From the NCBI RefSeq assembly GCF_900105945.1, contig NZ_FNSO01000004.1:5022001-5086000 (forward strand): 64,000 nucleotides of DNA. The letters are read 5' to 3'. The notes under the pieces were generated by a model that had not been told where the DNA came from, made no database searches, and was given only the letters and a program-made list of their open reading frames with translations. The stretch comes from Amycolatopsis tolypomycina (GTDB lineage Bacteria > Actinomycetota > Actinomycetes > Mycobacteriales > Pseudonocardiaceae). Numbering within the stretch: position 1 is the stretch's first letter; each line of letters opens with the position of its first letter. Position numbers and translations under genes: made by a program. Positions 36,822 through 44,787 of this stretch are shown here, in pieces.

Positions 36822-36995
36822 CTAGACCGTGTCCTCGGGCTTGCGGCGCCCCAGCGTCGCCTCCGGGTGCTCGGTGCGGCGGTCGGAGTCGCGCAGGACC
36901 TCGCGGGCCTGGCCCTCGGGGTCCGCGCTGTCGACGGCCTGTTCTTCGGGCAGCAGCTCGGCCCGGGTTTCGGTCCGGTCAGGGGTGTCGTCCAT
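36822..36995 (-). CDS. Small charged protein
   Basis: 57 residues from ATG 36995 (MDDTPDRTETRAELLPEEQA). Highly charged, no membrane segment; the middle AREVLRDSDRRTEHPEATLG resembles small stress-associated proteins common in actinomycetes, whose role is not known. The stop overlaps the duplicated CTAG at the IS edge. Before the insertion it converged directly on the gene at 35687-35845. Confidence 0.6.
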   Translation of the reverse strand: MDDTPDRTETRAELLPEEQAVDSADPEGQAREVLRDSDRRTEHPEATLGRRKPEDTV

Positions 36996-37015
36996 GCTTC
37001 GCGGGTACCCGGATC

Positions 37016-37249
37016 TCAGATACGCAACCAGCCGACGGCCAGCGCGATCACGAGTCCGGCGACCATCAGCACGAGCACGCCGGTGAGGACCAGCCACAGC
37101 ACCGGCATCGCCTTCGACGGCATCGGCTGCGGGTGGGACAGGCCCGACGTCTGGGCGGAGTCGGGCGGCGTGCTGCCCGGGGGCACCCCGCCCCCGGGGT
37201 CGAGGTCCGGGGTCCGGCGGGGATCCGGATCCGGGGGTTCGGCGGTCAT
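37016..37249 (-). CDS. DUF6480-like small membrane protein
   Basis: 77 residues from ATG 37249 (MTAEPPDPDPRRTPDLDPGG). A Pro-rich cytoplasmic part with the pattern VPPGSTPPDSAQTSGLSHPQ is followed by one C-terminal membrane helix (VLWLVLTGVLVLMVAGLVIA). This matches the actinomycete DUF6480 design as I remember it. Its role is unknown. It lies 20 bases upstream of the small charged protein and may be cotranscribed. Confidence 0.75.
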   Translation of the reverse strand: MTAEPPDPDPRRTPDLDPGGGVPPGSTPPDSAQTSGLSHPQPMPSKAMPVLWLVLTGVLVLMVAGLVIALAVGWLRI

Positions 37250-37311
37250 GGCGGCACCGTCCTTCCGTCGCTCCCGCCGCGGGTGCCCGGCACGCGGCCG
37301 GGCAAACCCGG

Positions 37312-37911
37312 TCACTCCCGGGCGCGGCGGTTGCCGGCGGCGTCCCGGCGCAGCTGGTCGGTGTGGGCGGAGATCTCCCCGAGCTGCTCGGCCAGCGCGC
37401 CGGTCAGGTGCGGCCGGGCGGCGGCCAGCGGCGGGAGCAGCGTCGCCGGGTCGTCGTCGCCGAGGGCCGCGCCGAGGCGGTCGGCGCTCTCCTGCGCGGC
37501 GGGCCCCAGCCCGTCGAGCGCGCTGACCCGGCCGGCGAGCTGGCGCAGGATGGCGGAGTTGCGCCGGGCCCAGTCGGCGACCGCCCGGTCGCCCGCGCGC
37601 CGGTCACGTTCCGCGTCGACCCGCGCCTCGCCGGTCTTCTCGCCCGTGTGCGACGGCTGCAGCCGCAGGTAACGCCGTTCGGCGGCCTGGCGGCTGGCGA
37701 CGCCCAGCGCGGGCGCGAGCGCCACCCAGCTGGCGCCGGCCGCCCTGGCCGCCGTGATCAGCTCCGGTTCCCAGCGCGCCAGCTCCTCCCGCAGCAGCCG
37801 CAGGCCGGTCAGCGCCGCCAGCACCTGGTCCTGGTCACCGGCCCCGGCCCGGGCGGCCGTGACCACCTCCTGGATCCGGCGCACCGTGCCGGTGGGGTCG
37901 ATTACGTCCAT
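37312..37911 (-). CDS. HSP18-type transcriptional regulator
   Basis: 199 residues from ATG 37911 (MDVIDPTGTVRRIQEVV), chosen because AAAGGA lies 8 bases upstream; an ATG at 37935 has no ribosome site. The HTH-like centre is AARAAGASWVALAPALGVAS followed by RQAAERRYLRLQ, and a long helical C-terminus follows. Proteins of this kind sit divergently from hsp18/hsp20 genes in actinomycetes and are called HSP18 regulators. Two operator-like dyads fill the interval, one overlapping this gene's translation start, which suggests autorepression. Confidence 0.75.
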   Translation of the reverse strand: MDVIDPTGTVRRIQEVVTAARAGAGDQDQVLAALTGLRLLREELARWEPELITAARAAGASWVALAPALGVASRQAAERRYLRLQPSHTGEKTGEARVDAERDRRAGDRAVADWARRNSAILRQLAGRVSALDGLGPAAQESADRLGAALGDDDPATLLPPLAAARPHLTGALAEQLGEISAHTDQLRRDAAGNRRARE

Positions 37912-37914
37912 CGC

Positions 37915-37957
37915 GTCATCCTTTCGACGACCCATATCTTGTCATCGTTTTGACGAC
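37915..37957. promoter_or_regulatory. Paired operator dyads between the HSP18 regulator and hsp20
   Basis: GTCATCCTTTCGACGAC (37915-37931) and GTCATCGTTTTGACGAC (37941-37957) are near-identical 17-base sites, each an imperfect palindrome (GTCATC...GACGAC), with a 26-base period. They sit between the divergent genes and cover the regulator's start. Binding by the neighbouring regulator is inference. Confidence 0.65.
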
Positions 37958-38016
37958 ATGCTAGAACAGACCCGCGTGTTGACACCAGAGCTGTCAAATC
38001 CAGGAGGTGGATCCCG

Positions 38017-38448
38017 ATGTTGATGCGCACCGATCCGTTCCGCGACTTCGACCGGCTCGCCCAGCAGGTCTTCGGTGCCGGCACCTGGTCGAAACCGGCC
38101 GCGATGCCGATGGACGCCTACCGCTCCGGCGACGAGTTCGTGGTGTGCTTCGACCTCCCCGGCGTCGATCCCGATGCCGTCGAGCTGGACGTCGAGCGCA
38201 ATGTCCTCACGGTCAAGGCCGAGCGACGGCCCCTGCCGACCGGTGACGACGTCCGGATGCACGTTTCCGAGCGGCGGCTGGGCGTGTTCTCCCGCCAGCT
38301 GTTCCTCGGCGACACCCTGGACACCGAGCACATCACCGCGAGCTACGACGCCGGGGTGCTGACCGTCCGCATCCCGATCGTCGAGAAGGCGAAGCCGCGG
38401 CGCATCGCGGTCGACGGCACCGGCGACCACCAGCAGATCAAGGCCTGA
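38017..38448 (+). CDS. Small heat-shock protein, Hsp20/alpha-crystallin family
   Basis: 143 residues from ATG 38017, with AGGAGG upstream. The alpha-crystallin domain spans about 32-130: [54 protein letters not shown] and the A-x-x-x-x-GVLTV-I motif ([20 protein letters not shown]). It is an ATP-independent holdase chaperone of cytosol. Expression is probably controlled by the two dyads upstream. A strong hairpin follows the stop. Confidence 0.93.
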   Translation: MLMRTDPFRDFDRLAQQVFGAGTWSKPAAMPMDAYRSGDEFVVCFDLPGVDPDAVELDVERNVLTVKAERRPLPTGDDVRMHVSERRLGVFSRQLFLGDTLDTEHITASYDAGVLTVRIPIVEKAKPRRIAVDGTGDHQQIKA

Positions 38449-38457
38449 CCTCCGATC

Positions 38458-38489
38458 GAGGCGGGGCCGGCGTGCACCGGCCCCGCCTC
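38458..38489 (+). terminator. Hairpin terminator after hsp20
   Basis: Perfect 13-base stem GAGGCGGGGCCGG / CCGGCCCCGCCTC with a 6-base loop, 9 bases after the hsp20 stop. No U-tract follows, as is common in this group. Confidence 0.85.
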
Positions 38490-38512
38490 CACCGCGCCGA
38501 GGAGGGTTTGCG

Positions 38513-39286
38513 GTGACTGTCATTCCCACGACGCACGGAATCAGCTCCTTGCTGGAGGAACTCCTCGCGCGGATCGCCGACGACGTGCCGGGCGCACTCG
38601 GCGCCGCGTTGTCCGTGCACCACCGCGGCGGCCCCCCGCTCGTGGCGGCCGCACACGGGCTCTCCGCGGCTCTGGTCCCGGCCCAGCTGGACAGGTTCGG
38701 CGGGCCGGTCCCGACCGCGGGCCGCACCGGCGAGCCGGTGGTGACCGCGGACGTCTACGCCGACGACCGCTGGCCGCACCTGACGCTGAGCGGCCTGCTG
38801 GAGCACCACCCCGCCCACGCCGCGTACTGGCCGCGCGTGCGCGGGATCGCGGCCCTGCCCTCGACGTGGGACACCGAAGGGACGCTGGTCCTGTCGGTGG
38901 CGCTCGACCGGCCCGCCACCGAAGAGACCCTGGACGTGCTGCGGCGCCACGAGCGGCTCGCCGCGATGGCACTGGTCGTCGCCGAGGCGACCCGGCCGGA
39001 CCGGACCGACCAGATGCTGGAGCTCCTGCAGTCGCGCGCGGCGCTGGAGGAGGCCAAGGGCATCGTCATCGCCCTCCGCCGCTGCGACCCCGAGGAAGCC
39101 TGGCACACGCTGCGCCGGGCGAGCCAGGAGCGCAACGTCAAGGTCCGCGAGCTCGCCGTCGCGCTGGTGGAACTGCTCGCCGGCGCACCGGCACCCCAGC
39201 CGGACGGCGAGCGCACGATCCACCCGGCTCCGGAGGCCCGCCGCGCGGCCCGGCAGCTGCTGCGCGCCCTCGAACGACGCCGCTGA
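38513..39286 (+). CDS. GAF-ANTAR domain RNA-binding antiterminator
   Basis: 257 residues from GTG 38513 with GGAGGG upstream. A GAF-like sensor occupies about 15-160 (GALGAALSVHHRGGPPLVAA, GIAALPSTWDTEGTLVLSVA). The ANTAR domain is at about 170-225: QSRAALEEAKGIVIALRRCD, then PEEAWHTLRRASQERNVKVR. ANTAR proteins bind dual hexaloop RNA and prevent transcription termination. No partner kinase is adjacent; the trigger is probably stress or a ligand of the GAF domain. Confidence 0.9.
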   Translation: MTVIPTTHGISSLLEELLARIADDVPGALGAALSVHHRGGPPLVAAAHGLSAALVPAQLDRFGGPVPTAGRTGEPVVTADVYADDRWPHLTLSGLLEHHPAHAAYWPRVRGIAALPSTWDTEGTLVLSVALDRPATEETLDVLRRHERLAAMALVVAEATRPDRTDQMLELLQSRAALEEAKGIVIALRRCDPEEAWHTLRRASQERNVKVRELAVALVELLAGAPAPQPDGERTIHPAPEARRAARQLLRALERRR

Positions 39287-39287
39287 G

Positions 39288-39734
39288 TCAGCCCTGTTCC
39301 ACCCGGAAGACCGCGATGTGGCCGGCGGCCGCCGCGACGGCGTCCGGTGTCGGCGCCGCGGCCAGGCCGGTCGTCACGAACCGCTTCCCCACGCTCGCCG
39401 GGCTCGTCTCGACCAGCCGGCGCAGCACCGGGCCCCGCTCCTCCACCGGCAGCTCGACCAGCCGCGCGGCCGACGAGCGGCGGCCCCGGGTGAGCGTCAC
39501 CTCGCCGGCGGCCCGCACGTTCGCCACCCAGGCCGCCTTCGGATAGGCCTGGACGACGTAGTGGTGCCCGTCGATCGGGTTGACCGCGATCGGGAAGGTG
39601 CGGGGAACGCCGGTGCGCCGCCCGGGCACGGTGAGCAGCTGCATCGGACCGAAGGCGACGCCGAGGCGCTGCAGTCCGACGACGATCTTGTTGCCGGTGT
39701 TGACCAGCCGGCGGTAGCTCTGCGCTGTTGTCAT
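39288..39734 (-). CDS. F420-dependent nitroreductase-family protein (Ddn-like)
   Basis: 148 residues from ATG 39734. The family pattern is present: LQRLGVAFGPMQLLTVPGRR then TGVPRTFPIAVNPIDGHHYV and VQAYPKAAWVANVRAAGEVT. The split beta-barrel binds deazaflavin F420 in Mycobacterium Ddn. The substrate is unknown. It converges on the ANTAR gene with a one-base gap. Confidence 0.85.
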   Translation of the reverse strand: MTTAQSYRRLVNTGNKIVVGLQRLGVAFGPMQLLTVPGRRTGVPRTFPIAVNPIDGHHYVVQAYPKAAWVANVRAAGEVTLTRGRRSSAARLVELPVEERGPVLRRLVETSPASVGKRFVTTGLAAAPTPDAVAAAAGHIAVFRVEQG

Positions 39735-39786
39735 GCCTCGACGGTACACAAGTTTGTATGGAACTCATATGATCTGACTCTCGTAG

Positions 39787-39993
39787 TTAATCTCGCTCGG
39801 GTCCCGGCTTCGGTTCGGGCGGCACCGGGTCCGGCACGGGCACGCCGGGGTCCGGGAGTGGGTCCGGACCCGGCCCGGGCGGCCCCGGATCAGGGACAGC
39901 AGGATGGGGCAAGCCAGGGTCGGGCACGACGGGATCAGGCAGGCCGGGATCGGGCTGGACGGGTTCGGGCGACACCGGGGGTGCGGTCGACAT
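39787..39993 (-). CDS. Proline-rich repeat peptide
   Basis: 68 residues from ATG 39993, preceded by GGAGG at good spacing. It is built almost entirely from PDP(G)xP units (VQPDPGLPDPVVPDPGLPHP), so it should form an extended polyproline-like chain. No signal peptide or membrane segment. No family is recognised. The repeat could also be a compositional artefact, but the start context supports translation. Confidence 0.5.
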   Translation of the reverse strand: MSTAPPVSPEPVQPDPGLPDPVVPDPGLPHPAVPDPGPPGPGPDPLPDPGVPVPDPVPPEPKPGPERD

Positions 39994-40092
39994 CGGTCAT
40001 CCCCTCCGCCACGCTGCACCGCCCGCGATTCGGGCGGCGATCACCAGAGGGGCTACCCCCTGCGGCGGGCCGGGGAAACGCCGATCAGCGGT

Positions 40093-40446
40093 TCACGGGT
40101 GGTGGGCGTGGTCGCCCGCGGGGATGTCGCGGTCCACGTGGTCCGCGTGGTGCAGGGCCTGGGCCAGCAGGCCGCGGACGTGGTTGTCGGCCGCCGAGTA
40201 GTAGACGAACGTGCCTTCGCGGCGGCCCTTCACCAGGCCCGCCAGGCGCAGCTTGGCCAGGTGCTGGCTGACCGCCGTCGGGGCGGCGCCGGCCAGCTCG
40301 GCCAGGCAGGCCACCGACGATTCGCCCTGGAGCAGGGCCCACAGCACCTTGATGCGGGTCGGGTCGGCCAGCAGGCGGAACGACTCCGCCGCCAGGTGGA
40401 CCTGCTCTTCGGTGGGCATGTCGAACTCCGGCAGCGACGCGTGCAT
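40093..40446 (-). CDS. ArsR/SmtB-family metal sensor, zinc-type
   Basis: 117 residues from ATG 40446. The winged helix is FRLLADPTRIKVLWALLQGE, AELAGAAPTAVSQHLAKLRL and KGRREGTFVYYSA. Helix alpha-5 holds the complete CzrA/SmtB zinc set Asp87, His89, His100, His103 (D-x-H-x10-H-x2-H). A His-rich tail follows. It should repress the divergent CDF gene until Zn or a similar metal binds. The operator lies between the genes. Confidence 0.92.
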   Translation of the reverse strand: MHASLPEFDMPTEEQVHLAAESFRLLADPTRIKVLWALLQGESSVACLAELAGAAPTAVSQHLAKLRLAGLVKGRREGTFVYYSAADNHVRGLLAQALHHADHVDRDIPAGDHAHHP

Positions 40447-40468
40447 GACCACAACCTTACTACTTGCG

Positions 40469-40490
40469 TATCTGCGTGCTTGCGCAGATA
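40469..40490. promoter_or_regulatory. ArsR/SmtB operator between sensor and efflux genes
   Basis: TATCTGCG-TGCTTG-CGCAGATA is a perfect 8-base inverted repeat with a 6-base spacer, 12 bases before the CDF start and 23 from the sensor start. It matches the general 8-12 base dyad style of SmtB/CzrA operators. Confidence 0.75.
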
Positions 40491-40501
40491 GACTCAGCCC
40501 C

Positions 40502-41482
40502 ATGACCGGACACGGACACGGGCACCGCCACTCGCGGTGGCGGCCGCACAGCCACGACAGCGCCGACCGGGTCGACCGCGCCCTCGAAACCAGCCGGCGC
40601 GGCCTGCGGGTGCTCGGGTGGTCGTTCGCCGCGCTCTTCGTCACCGCCGTCGCGCAGCTCGTGCTCGTGCTGCTCACCGGCTCGGTCGCGCTGCTGGGCG
40701 ACACCGTCCACAACTTCGCCGACGCGCTGACCGCCGTCCCGCTCGGGGTGGCCTTCCTGCTCGGCCGTCGGGCGGCGACCCGGCGCTACACCTACGGTTT
40801 CGGCCGCGCCGAAGACCTGGCCGGCGTGGTCGTCGTGCTCGTCGTCGCCGCTTCGGCCGCGATCGCCGGCTACGAATCGGTGGTGCGGCTGCTCGACCCG
40901 CAGCCGGTCGCGCACCCGTGGGTGGTCGCCGCGGCCGGTGTGATCGGCTTCGCCGGCAACGAACTCGTGGCGCGGTACCGGATCAAGGTCGGCCGCGAGA
41001 TCGGCTCGGCCGCGCTGGTCGCCGACGGCGTGCACGCCCGCACGGACGGCTTCACGTCGCTGGCGGTCGTCGGCGGGGCCGCGGGCGTCGCGTTCGGCTT
41101 TCCCGCCGCCGACCCGATCGTCGGGCTCGGGATCACGGTCGCCATCCTGTTCGTCCTGCGCGACACGGCCAAAGAAGTCTTCCGGCGGCTGCTGGACGCC
41201 GTCGACCCGGCGTCGGTCGAGCTGGCCGAACGGACGGCCCGCGAGGTCGACGGCGTACTCGGGGCGCGGGACCTGCGGATGCGCTGGATCGGGCACCACC
41301 TGCGGGCCGAGCTGGCGGTGACGGTGGCCGCCGGCCTGACCATCGAGGCCGCCCACGCACTGGCCCACGAGGTGGAACACCGGCTGCTGCACACGATCCC
41401 GCGCCTCACCGCGGTCGTCGTCCACACGGAACCGGCCCGCGGGGCGGATCAGGCCCACGAAACCGTTGCCCACCACCGCTGA
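40502..41482 (+). CDS. Cation diffusion facilitator (Zn/Co-type efflux)
   Basis: 326 residues from ATG 40502. A His-rich start (MTGHGHGHRHSRWRPHSHDS) precedes six helices. Metal site A is visible as VHNFAD (His70/Asp74) and as DGVHARTDG in helix 5. The C-terminal ferredoxin-like domain (VELAERTAREVDGVLGARDL, LRAELAVTVAA) is complete. It exports zinc or a related ion in exchange for protons. Regulation by the divergent ArsR sensor is well supported by the shared operator. Confidence 0.93.
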   Translation: MTGHGHGHRHSRWRPHSHDSADRVDRALETSRRGLRVLGWSFAALFVTAVAQLVLVLLTGSVALLGDTVHNFADALTAVPLGVAFLLGRRAATRRYTYGFGRAEDLAGVVVVLVVAASAAIAGYESVVRLLDPQPVAHPWVVAAAGVIGFAGNELVARYRIKVGREIGSAALVADGVHARTDGFTSLAVVGGAAGVAFGFPAADPIVGLGITVAILFVLRDTAKEVFRRLLDAVDPASVELAERTAREVDGVLGARDLRMRWIGHHLRAELAVTVAAGLTIEAAHALAHEVEHRLLHTIPRLTAVVVHTEPARGADQAHETVAHHR

Positions 41483-41520
41483 TCCGGTTTTTGTCGGTGC
41501 CGGCCGCTAACGTCGGGTCC

Positions 41521-43572
41521 GTGATCGACCACGAAGCGGAGATCGAGCGGATCCTGGACGGACCGCCGGGCCGGCTCGCGTTCCGGGCGCTGTGCGGCGT
41601 CCTCGGCCGGGCCGGCAGCCCGGGGCCCCTCGTCGAGCGGTGCGAACAACGGCTCGCGGTCTGGCCCGACGAGGTCCGGGAAGCGCCGTGGTCGTGGCTC
41701 GCGGCGTTGCACGCGGGCCACTCGCGGCCGGGCTGGCGACTCGCGCGCTCGATCGCGCTGAAGTCCTTGCACTACAGCACGGTCGACCCGCCGTTCCCGG
41801 ATCCCCTCACCCAGCCGGAGTTCCGCGCGATCACCGGTCTCGACCTCGGCTCGTTCGCCGCCGACCAGCTCGCGGCGGTCGTCCGCGATCTGCCGCACTG
41901 GGAAAGCCTGCGCTCGCTGCGCATCGGCTTCCTCACGGAGATGGACGGCGAGCTGGTCGCGGACTTCGCGGCGGCGCCCGGCCTCGCGCGGTTCGAGGCG
42001 CTGAACCTCATCGACATCCACGAAGACATGTGGCACTTCGAGAAACCGCCGTTCCGCCCGCCCGCCGGGCGGCCGCTGCGGCTGCGGCACGCCGGGCTGC
42101 GCGCGCCCGACCTGGTGTCCCTGCTGCGCTCGGACCTCGTCCCCAGGCTGCGCTCGGCCGACGTCCTCGTGTGCAGCGCCGGCGAAGCGCGTGACCTCGC
42201 GGCCTGCCCGGAGCTCGCCGGCGTCGAGCGGCTGGCGATCGGCTTCCGCTGTGGCCGCAACGGAAGCCAGCCGCTGTGGGAGCCGTTCTTCGGCAACGTC
42301 ATCGCCGAAGACGACGAAGCCGCCGAAATCTTCTTCGGGCAGGCCGACCTCTCCGGGCTGAAAGCGCTGACGCTGCAGGGAACTCCGATGGGGCTGGGGC
42401 GCGAAGGCCTCGGCGCGCGCGGCGTCGCGGCCACCGCCGGCCTGCTCCCCCAGCTGACCGAGCTGACGCTCACCCAGCTGCCCCTCGGCGACGGCCCGCT
42501 CACGCGCGTGCTCGGCGCGCTCGACCCCGAGCGCCTCGAAAAGCTGGCTCTCGTCGACGTCGTGGCGACCGACGTGACGGCCGCGGCGTTCCCCGGGTCC
42601 TTCCCACGGCTGCGCCGCCTCGACCTGAGCCGGAACCAGCTGACCGGAGCCGGCGCGCGGCACCTGGCGGCCGAGGTCCGGTTCCCCGCGTTGGCACACC
42701 TCGACCTGTCCGGCTGGACCAGCTCGCCGTACTACTCGCGGCCCGCCGTCCAGCCGATCGGCGACGACGGCGCCCGCGCCTGGGCCGGCTCTCCCCATGC
42801 GGCCGGCCTGAAGTCGCTGAACCTGTCCGCCACCGGGCTCGGGAGCGAGGGACTGCTCGCCCTCCTGCACTCCGCACGCCTGGCAAGCCTCGCCGAGCTG
42901 GACCTGTCCGGCAACAGGCTGGCCGGCTGGCCCGCGGACGTCCCGCTCCCACCCACCGTGCGCACGGTGGACGTCTCCGACTGCGGTCTCGACGACAACG
43001 CGATCCGAGCACTGACGTCGTCCGGGCCGACACCCGCGCTGACCGCGATTTCACTGGCCTACAACACCATCGGCACGGCGGGCGCCCAGGCGCTGGCGGT
43101 GTGGGACGCGCTGCCCGGGCTGTGGCAGCTGAACCTGTACGACAACGTCATCGGCGACGACGGCCTGACCGCGCTGGCCACTTCGCGGGCGGCGCAGTTG
43201 CTGGTCGAGCTGGATCTCCAGCAGGACTGCTGGAACAGCGCACGCCGGCCGCTCGCCGAACCGCTCCCGGCCGAAGTCGTCGATCCGGCGTCGTTCCCGA
43301 ACCTCGACGCGATCTTTCTCGGCGTCGTCGACGAATACCACGGCGCGCGGTACTCCAGCGGGTTCCCGCCGCACGTCCGGGAACAGCTCGCCACGGCGGA
43401 GACGACCCGCCCCGAGCTGGTCGCGTTCCTCACGCACCTCGAGCTGAGCGAACAGGAAACCGGCACGGGCGGCGACCGCGACTTCCGGCCCACGGCCGCC
43501 GAAAAGCACCGCGAACACGTGGCCGAGGCCCGCGAGTTCGCCCGGCGCATGCGGGAGGGCGCCCCTGGCTGA
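41521..43572 (+). CDS. Leucine-rich-repeat protein
   Basis: 683 residues from GTG 41521 (MIDHEAEIERILDGPPGRLA). The N-terminal 200 residues are helical with no recognised domain. From about 280 to 590 there are LRR units of the ribonuclease-inhibitor type: LRRLDLSRNQLTGAGARHLA, LAELDLSGNRLAGWP, LTAISLAYNTIGTAGAQALA, LWQLNLYDNVIGDDGLTALA. No signal peptide or membrane helix. The C-terminus is charged (AEKHREHVAEAREFARRMRE). It is probably a cytosolic protein-protein interaction scaffold. It lies 38 bases after the CDF gene but probably has its own function. Confidence 0.8.
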   Translation: MIDHEAEIERILDGPPGRLAFRALCGVLGRAGSPGPLVERCEQRLAVWPDEVREAPWSWLAALHAGHSRPGWRLARSIALKSLHYSTVDPPFPDPLTQPEFRAITGLDLGSFAADQLAAVVRDLPHWESLRSLRIGFLTEMDGELVADFAAAPGLARFEALNLIDIHEDMWHFEKPPFRPPAGRPLRLRHAGLRAPDLVSLLRSDLVPRLRSADVLVCSAGEARDLAACPELAGVERLAIGFRCGRNGSQPLWEPFFGNVIAEDDEAAEIFFGQADLSGLKALTLQGTPMGLGREGLGARGVAATAGLLPQLTELTLTQLPLGDGPLTRVLGALDPERLEKLALVDVVATDVTAAAFPGSFPRLRRLDLSRNQLTGAGARHLAAEVRFPALAHLDLSGWTSSPYYSRPAVQPIGDDGARAWAGSPHAAGLKSLNLSATGLGSEGLLALLHSARLASLAELDLSGNRLAGWPADVPLPPTVRTVDVSDCGLDDNAIRALTSSGPTPALTAISLAYNTIGTAGAQALAVWDALPGLWQLNLYDNVIGDDGLTALATSRAAQLLVELDLQQDCWNSARRPLAEPLPAEVVDPASFPNLDAIFLGVVDEYHGARYSSGFPPHVREQLATAETTRPELVAFLTHLELSEQETGTGGDRDFRPTAAEKHREHVAEAREFARRMREGAPG

Positions 43573-44787
43573 TCACCCGACGGGCTGCTCCACCGGTTCC
43601 GGCTTCGGGCTCAGCACCCCGGCGAACAGGGCCGCCAGCACGCACAGCACCACGGGCACCGCGAAGGCGACGTTCAGCGGCATCCAGTGCGTCAGCCCGC
43701 CGATGAGCGCCGGGCCGGCCAGCAGGCCGACGTAGCCGAGGCCGACCACCCGGGCCATCAGCGCGCCGGACGCCCGCGTGTCCAGGTTGCCTGCCGCGGT
43801 GAACAGCTGCGGGACGCCACCCGAAAGGCCCAGGCCGAACAGCGCCCAGCCGACCAGGGACACCGGCACCCACGGCGCCGCCGCGGCCACGGTCAGCCCC
43901 ACCGCGGCCAGCACGGCGCCGTAGCGGACGATCGCGGCCGGGCCCGCCCAGGCGGCGACACGGTCGGTGAGGAACCGGCCGGTCGTCATCGCCACCGCGA
44001 ACGCGCCGTACGCCAGCGCGGCCGTCGACGCCGAGGTGCCGAGCACCTTCTCCATGTGCAGGGCGGCCCAGTCGTTCGCGACGCCCTCCGACAGCATCAG
44101 CGCCAGCGCCAGCAGGCCGAGCAGCCACACCGTGCGACCCGGGGTCCGGCGGCGCGCGGCCGGCTCGTCGGCGGTGTCATCGTCGTCAGCAGAAGCGACA
44201 GTGGCAGCGGCCCCCGAGGCGGCCGGCTCCATCAGGAACCGCGCCGACACCAGGGAAAGCAGCACACACACCAGGCCGGTGCCGGTGAGCGTGACCCCGG
44301 TGGGCACGCCCGCGCCGAGCGTCGCCGCGCCGATCACCGCGGCGATCGCGCCGCCGATCGACCACATCGCGTGGAAGGCCGCCATGATCGGGCGCGGGTA
44401 GGCCCGTTCCACCACGACCGCGTGGGCGTTCATCCCGACGTCGATGGCACCGTTGCCGAACCCGAAGCCGATCAGCGCCAACCCGAGTGCCCACCACGAA
44501 TCCGCGAACCCGGGCAGGCACACCGCGAGGCCGAGCAGGATCCCGGCGGCCGGCACCAGCCGCCGCTGCCCGAGCCGGTCGACGAGCGGGCCGGCCACCT
44601 GCATGCCCAGGAACGCGGCGCCGCCGAGCACCAGCAGCAGCGCGCCCAGCGTGCTGTGCGAGATGCCCGTCGCGCGCTCGACGTTCGGGATGTGCACCAC
44701 CCACATGCCCATCGCGAAGCCGTTGAGGCCGAAGAACATGAAGGTCGCGAACCGGGCGGCACGCAGGCGGGACAGGACGGTCGTCAT
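43573..44787 (-). CDS. MFS transporter
   Basis: 404 residues from ATG 44787, overlapping the upstream DeoR gene (ATGA). Twelve helices in two halves with a charged loop between (SADDDDTADEPAARRRTPGR). Helix 1 shows FATFMFFGLNGFAMGMWVVH and loop 2-3 has GPLVDRLGQRRLVP; GFGNGAIDVGMNAHAVVVER follows helix 4. It resembles the YbjJ/fucose-permease-like MFS groups. Pairing with a DeoR regulator suggests a sugar or sugar derivative, imported or exported. Confidence 0.85.
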   Translation of the reverse strand: MTTVLSRLRAARFATFMFFGLNGFAMGMWVVHIPNVERATGISHSTLGALLLVLGGAAFLGMQVAGPLVDRLGQRRLVPAAGILLGLAVCLPGFADSWWALGLALIGFGFGNGAIDVGMNAHAVVVERAYPRPIMAAFHAMWSIGGAIAAVIGAATLGAGVPTGVTLTGTGLVCVLLSLVSARFLMEPAASGAAATVASADDDDTADEPAARRRTPGRTVWLLGLLALALMLSEGVANDWAALHMEKVLGTSASTAALAYGAFAVAMTTGRFLTDRVAAWAGPAAIVRYGAVLAAVGLTVAAAAPWVPVSLVGWALFGLGLSGGVPQLFTAAGNLDTRASGALMARVVGLGYVGLLAGPALIGGLTHWMPLNVAFAVPVVLCVLAALFAGVLSPKPEPVEQPVG

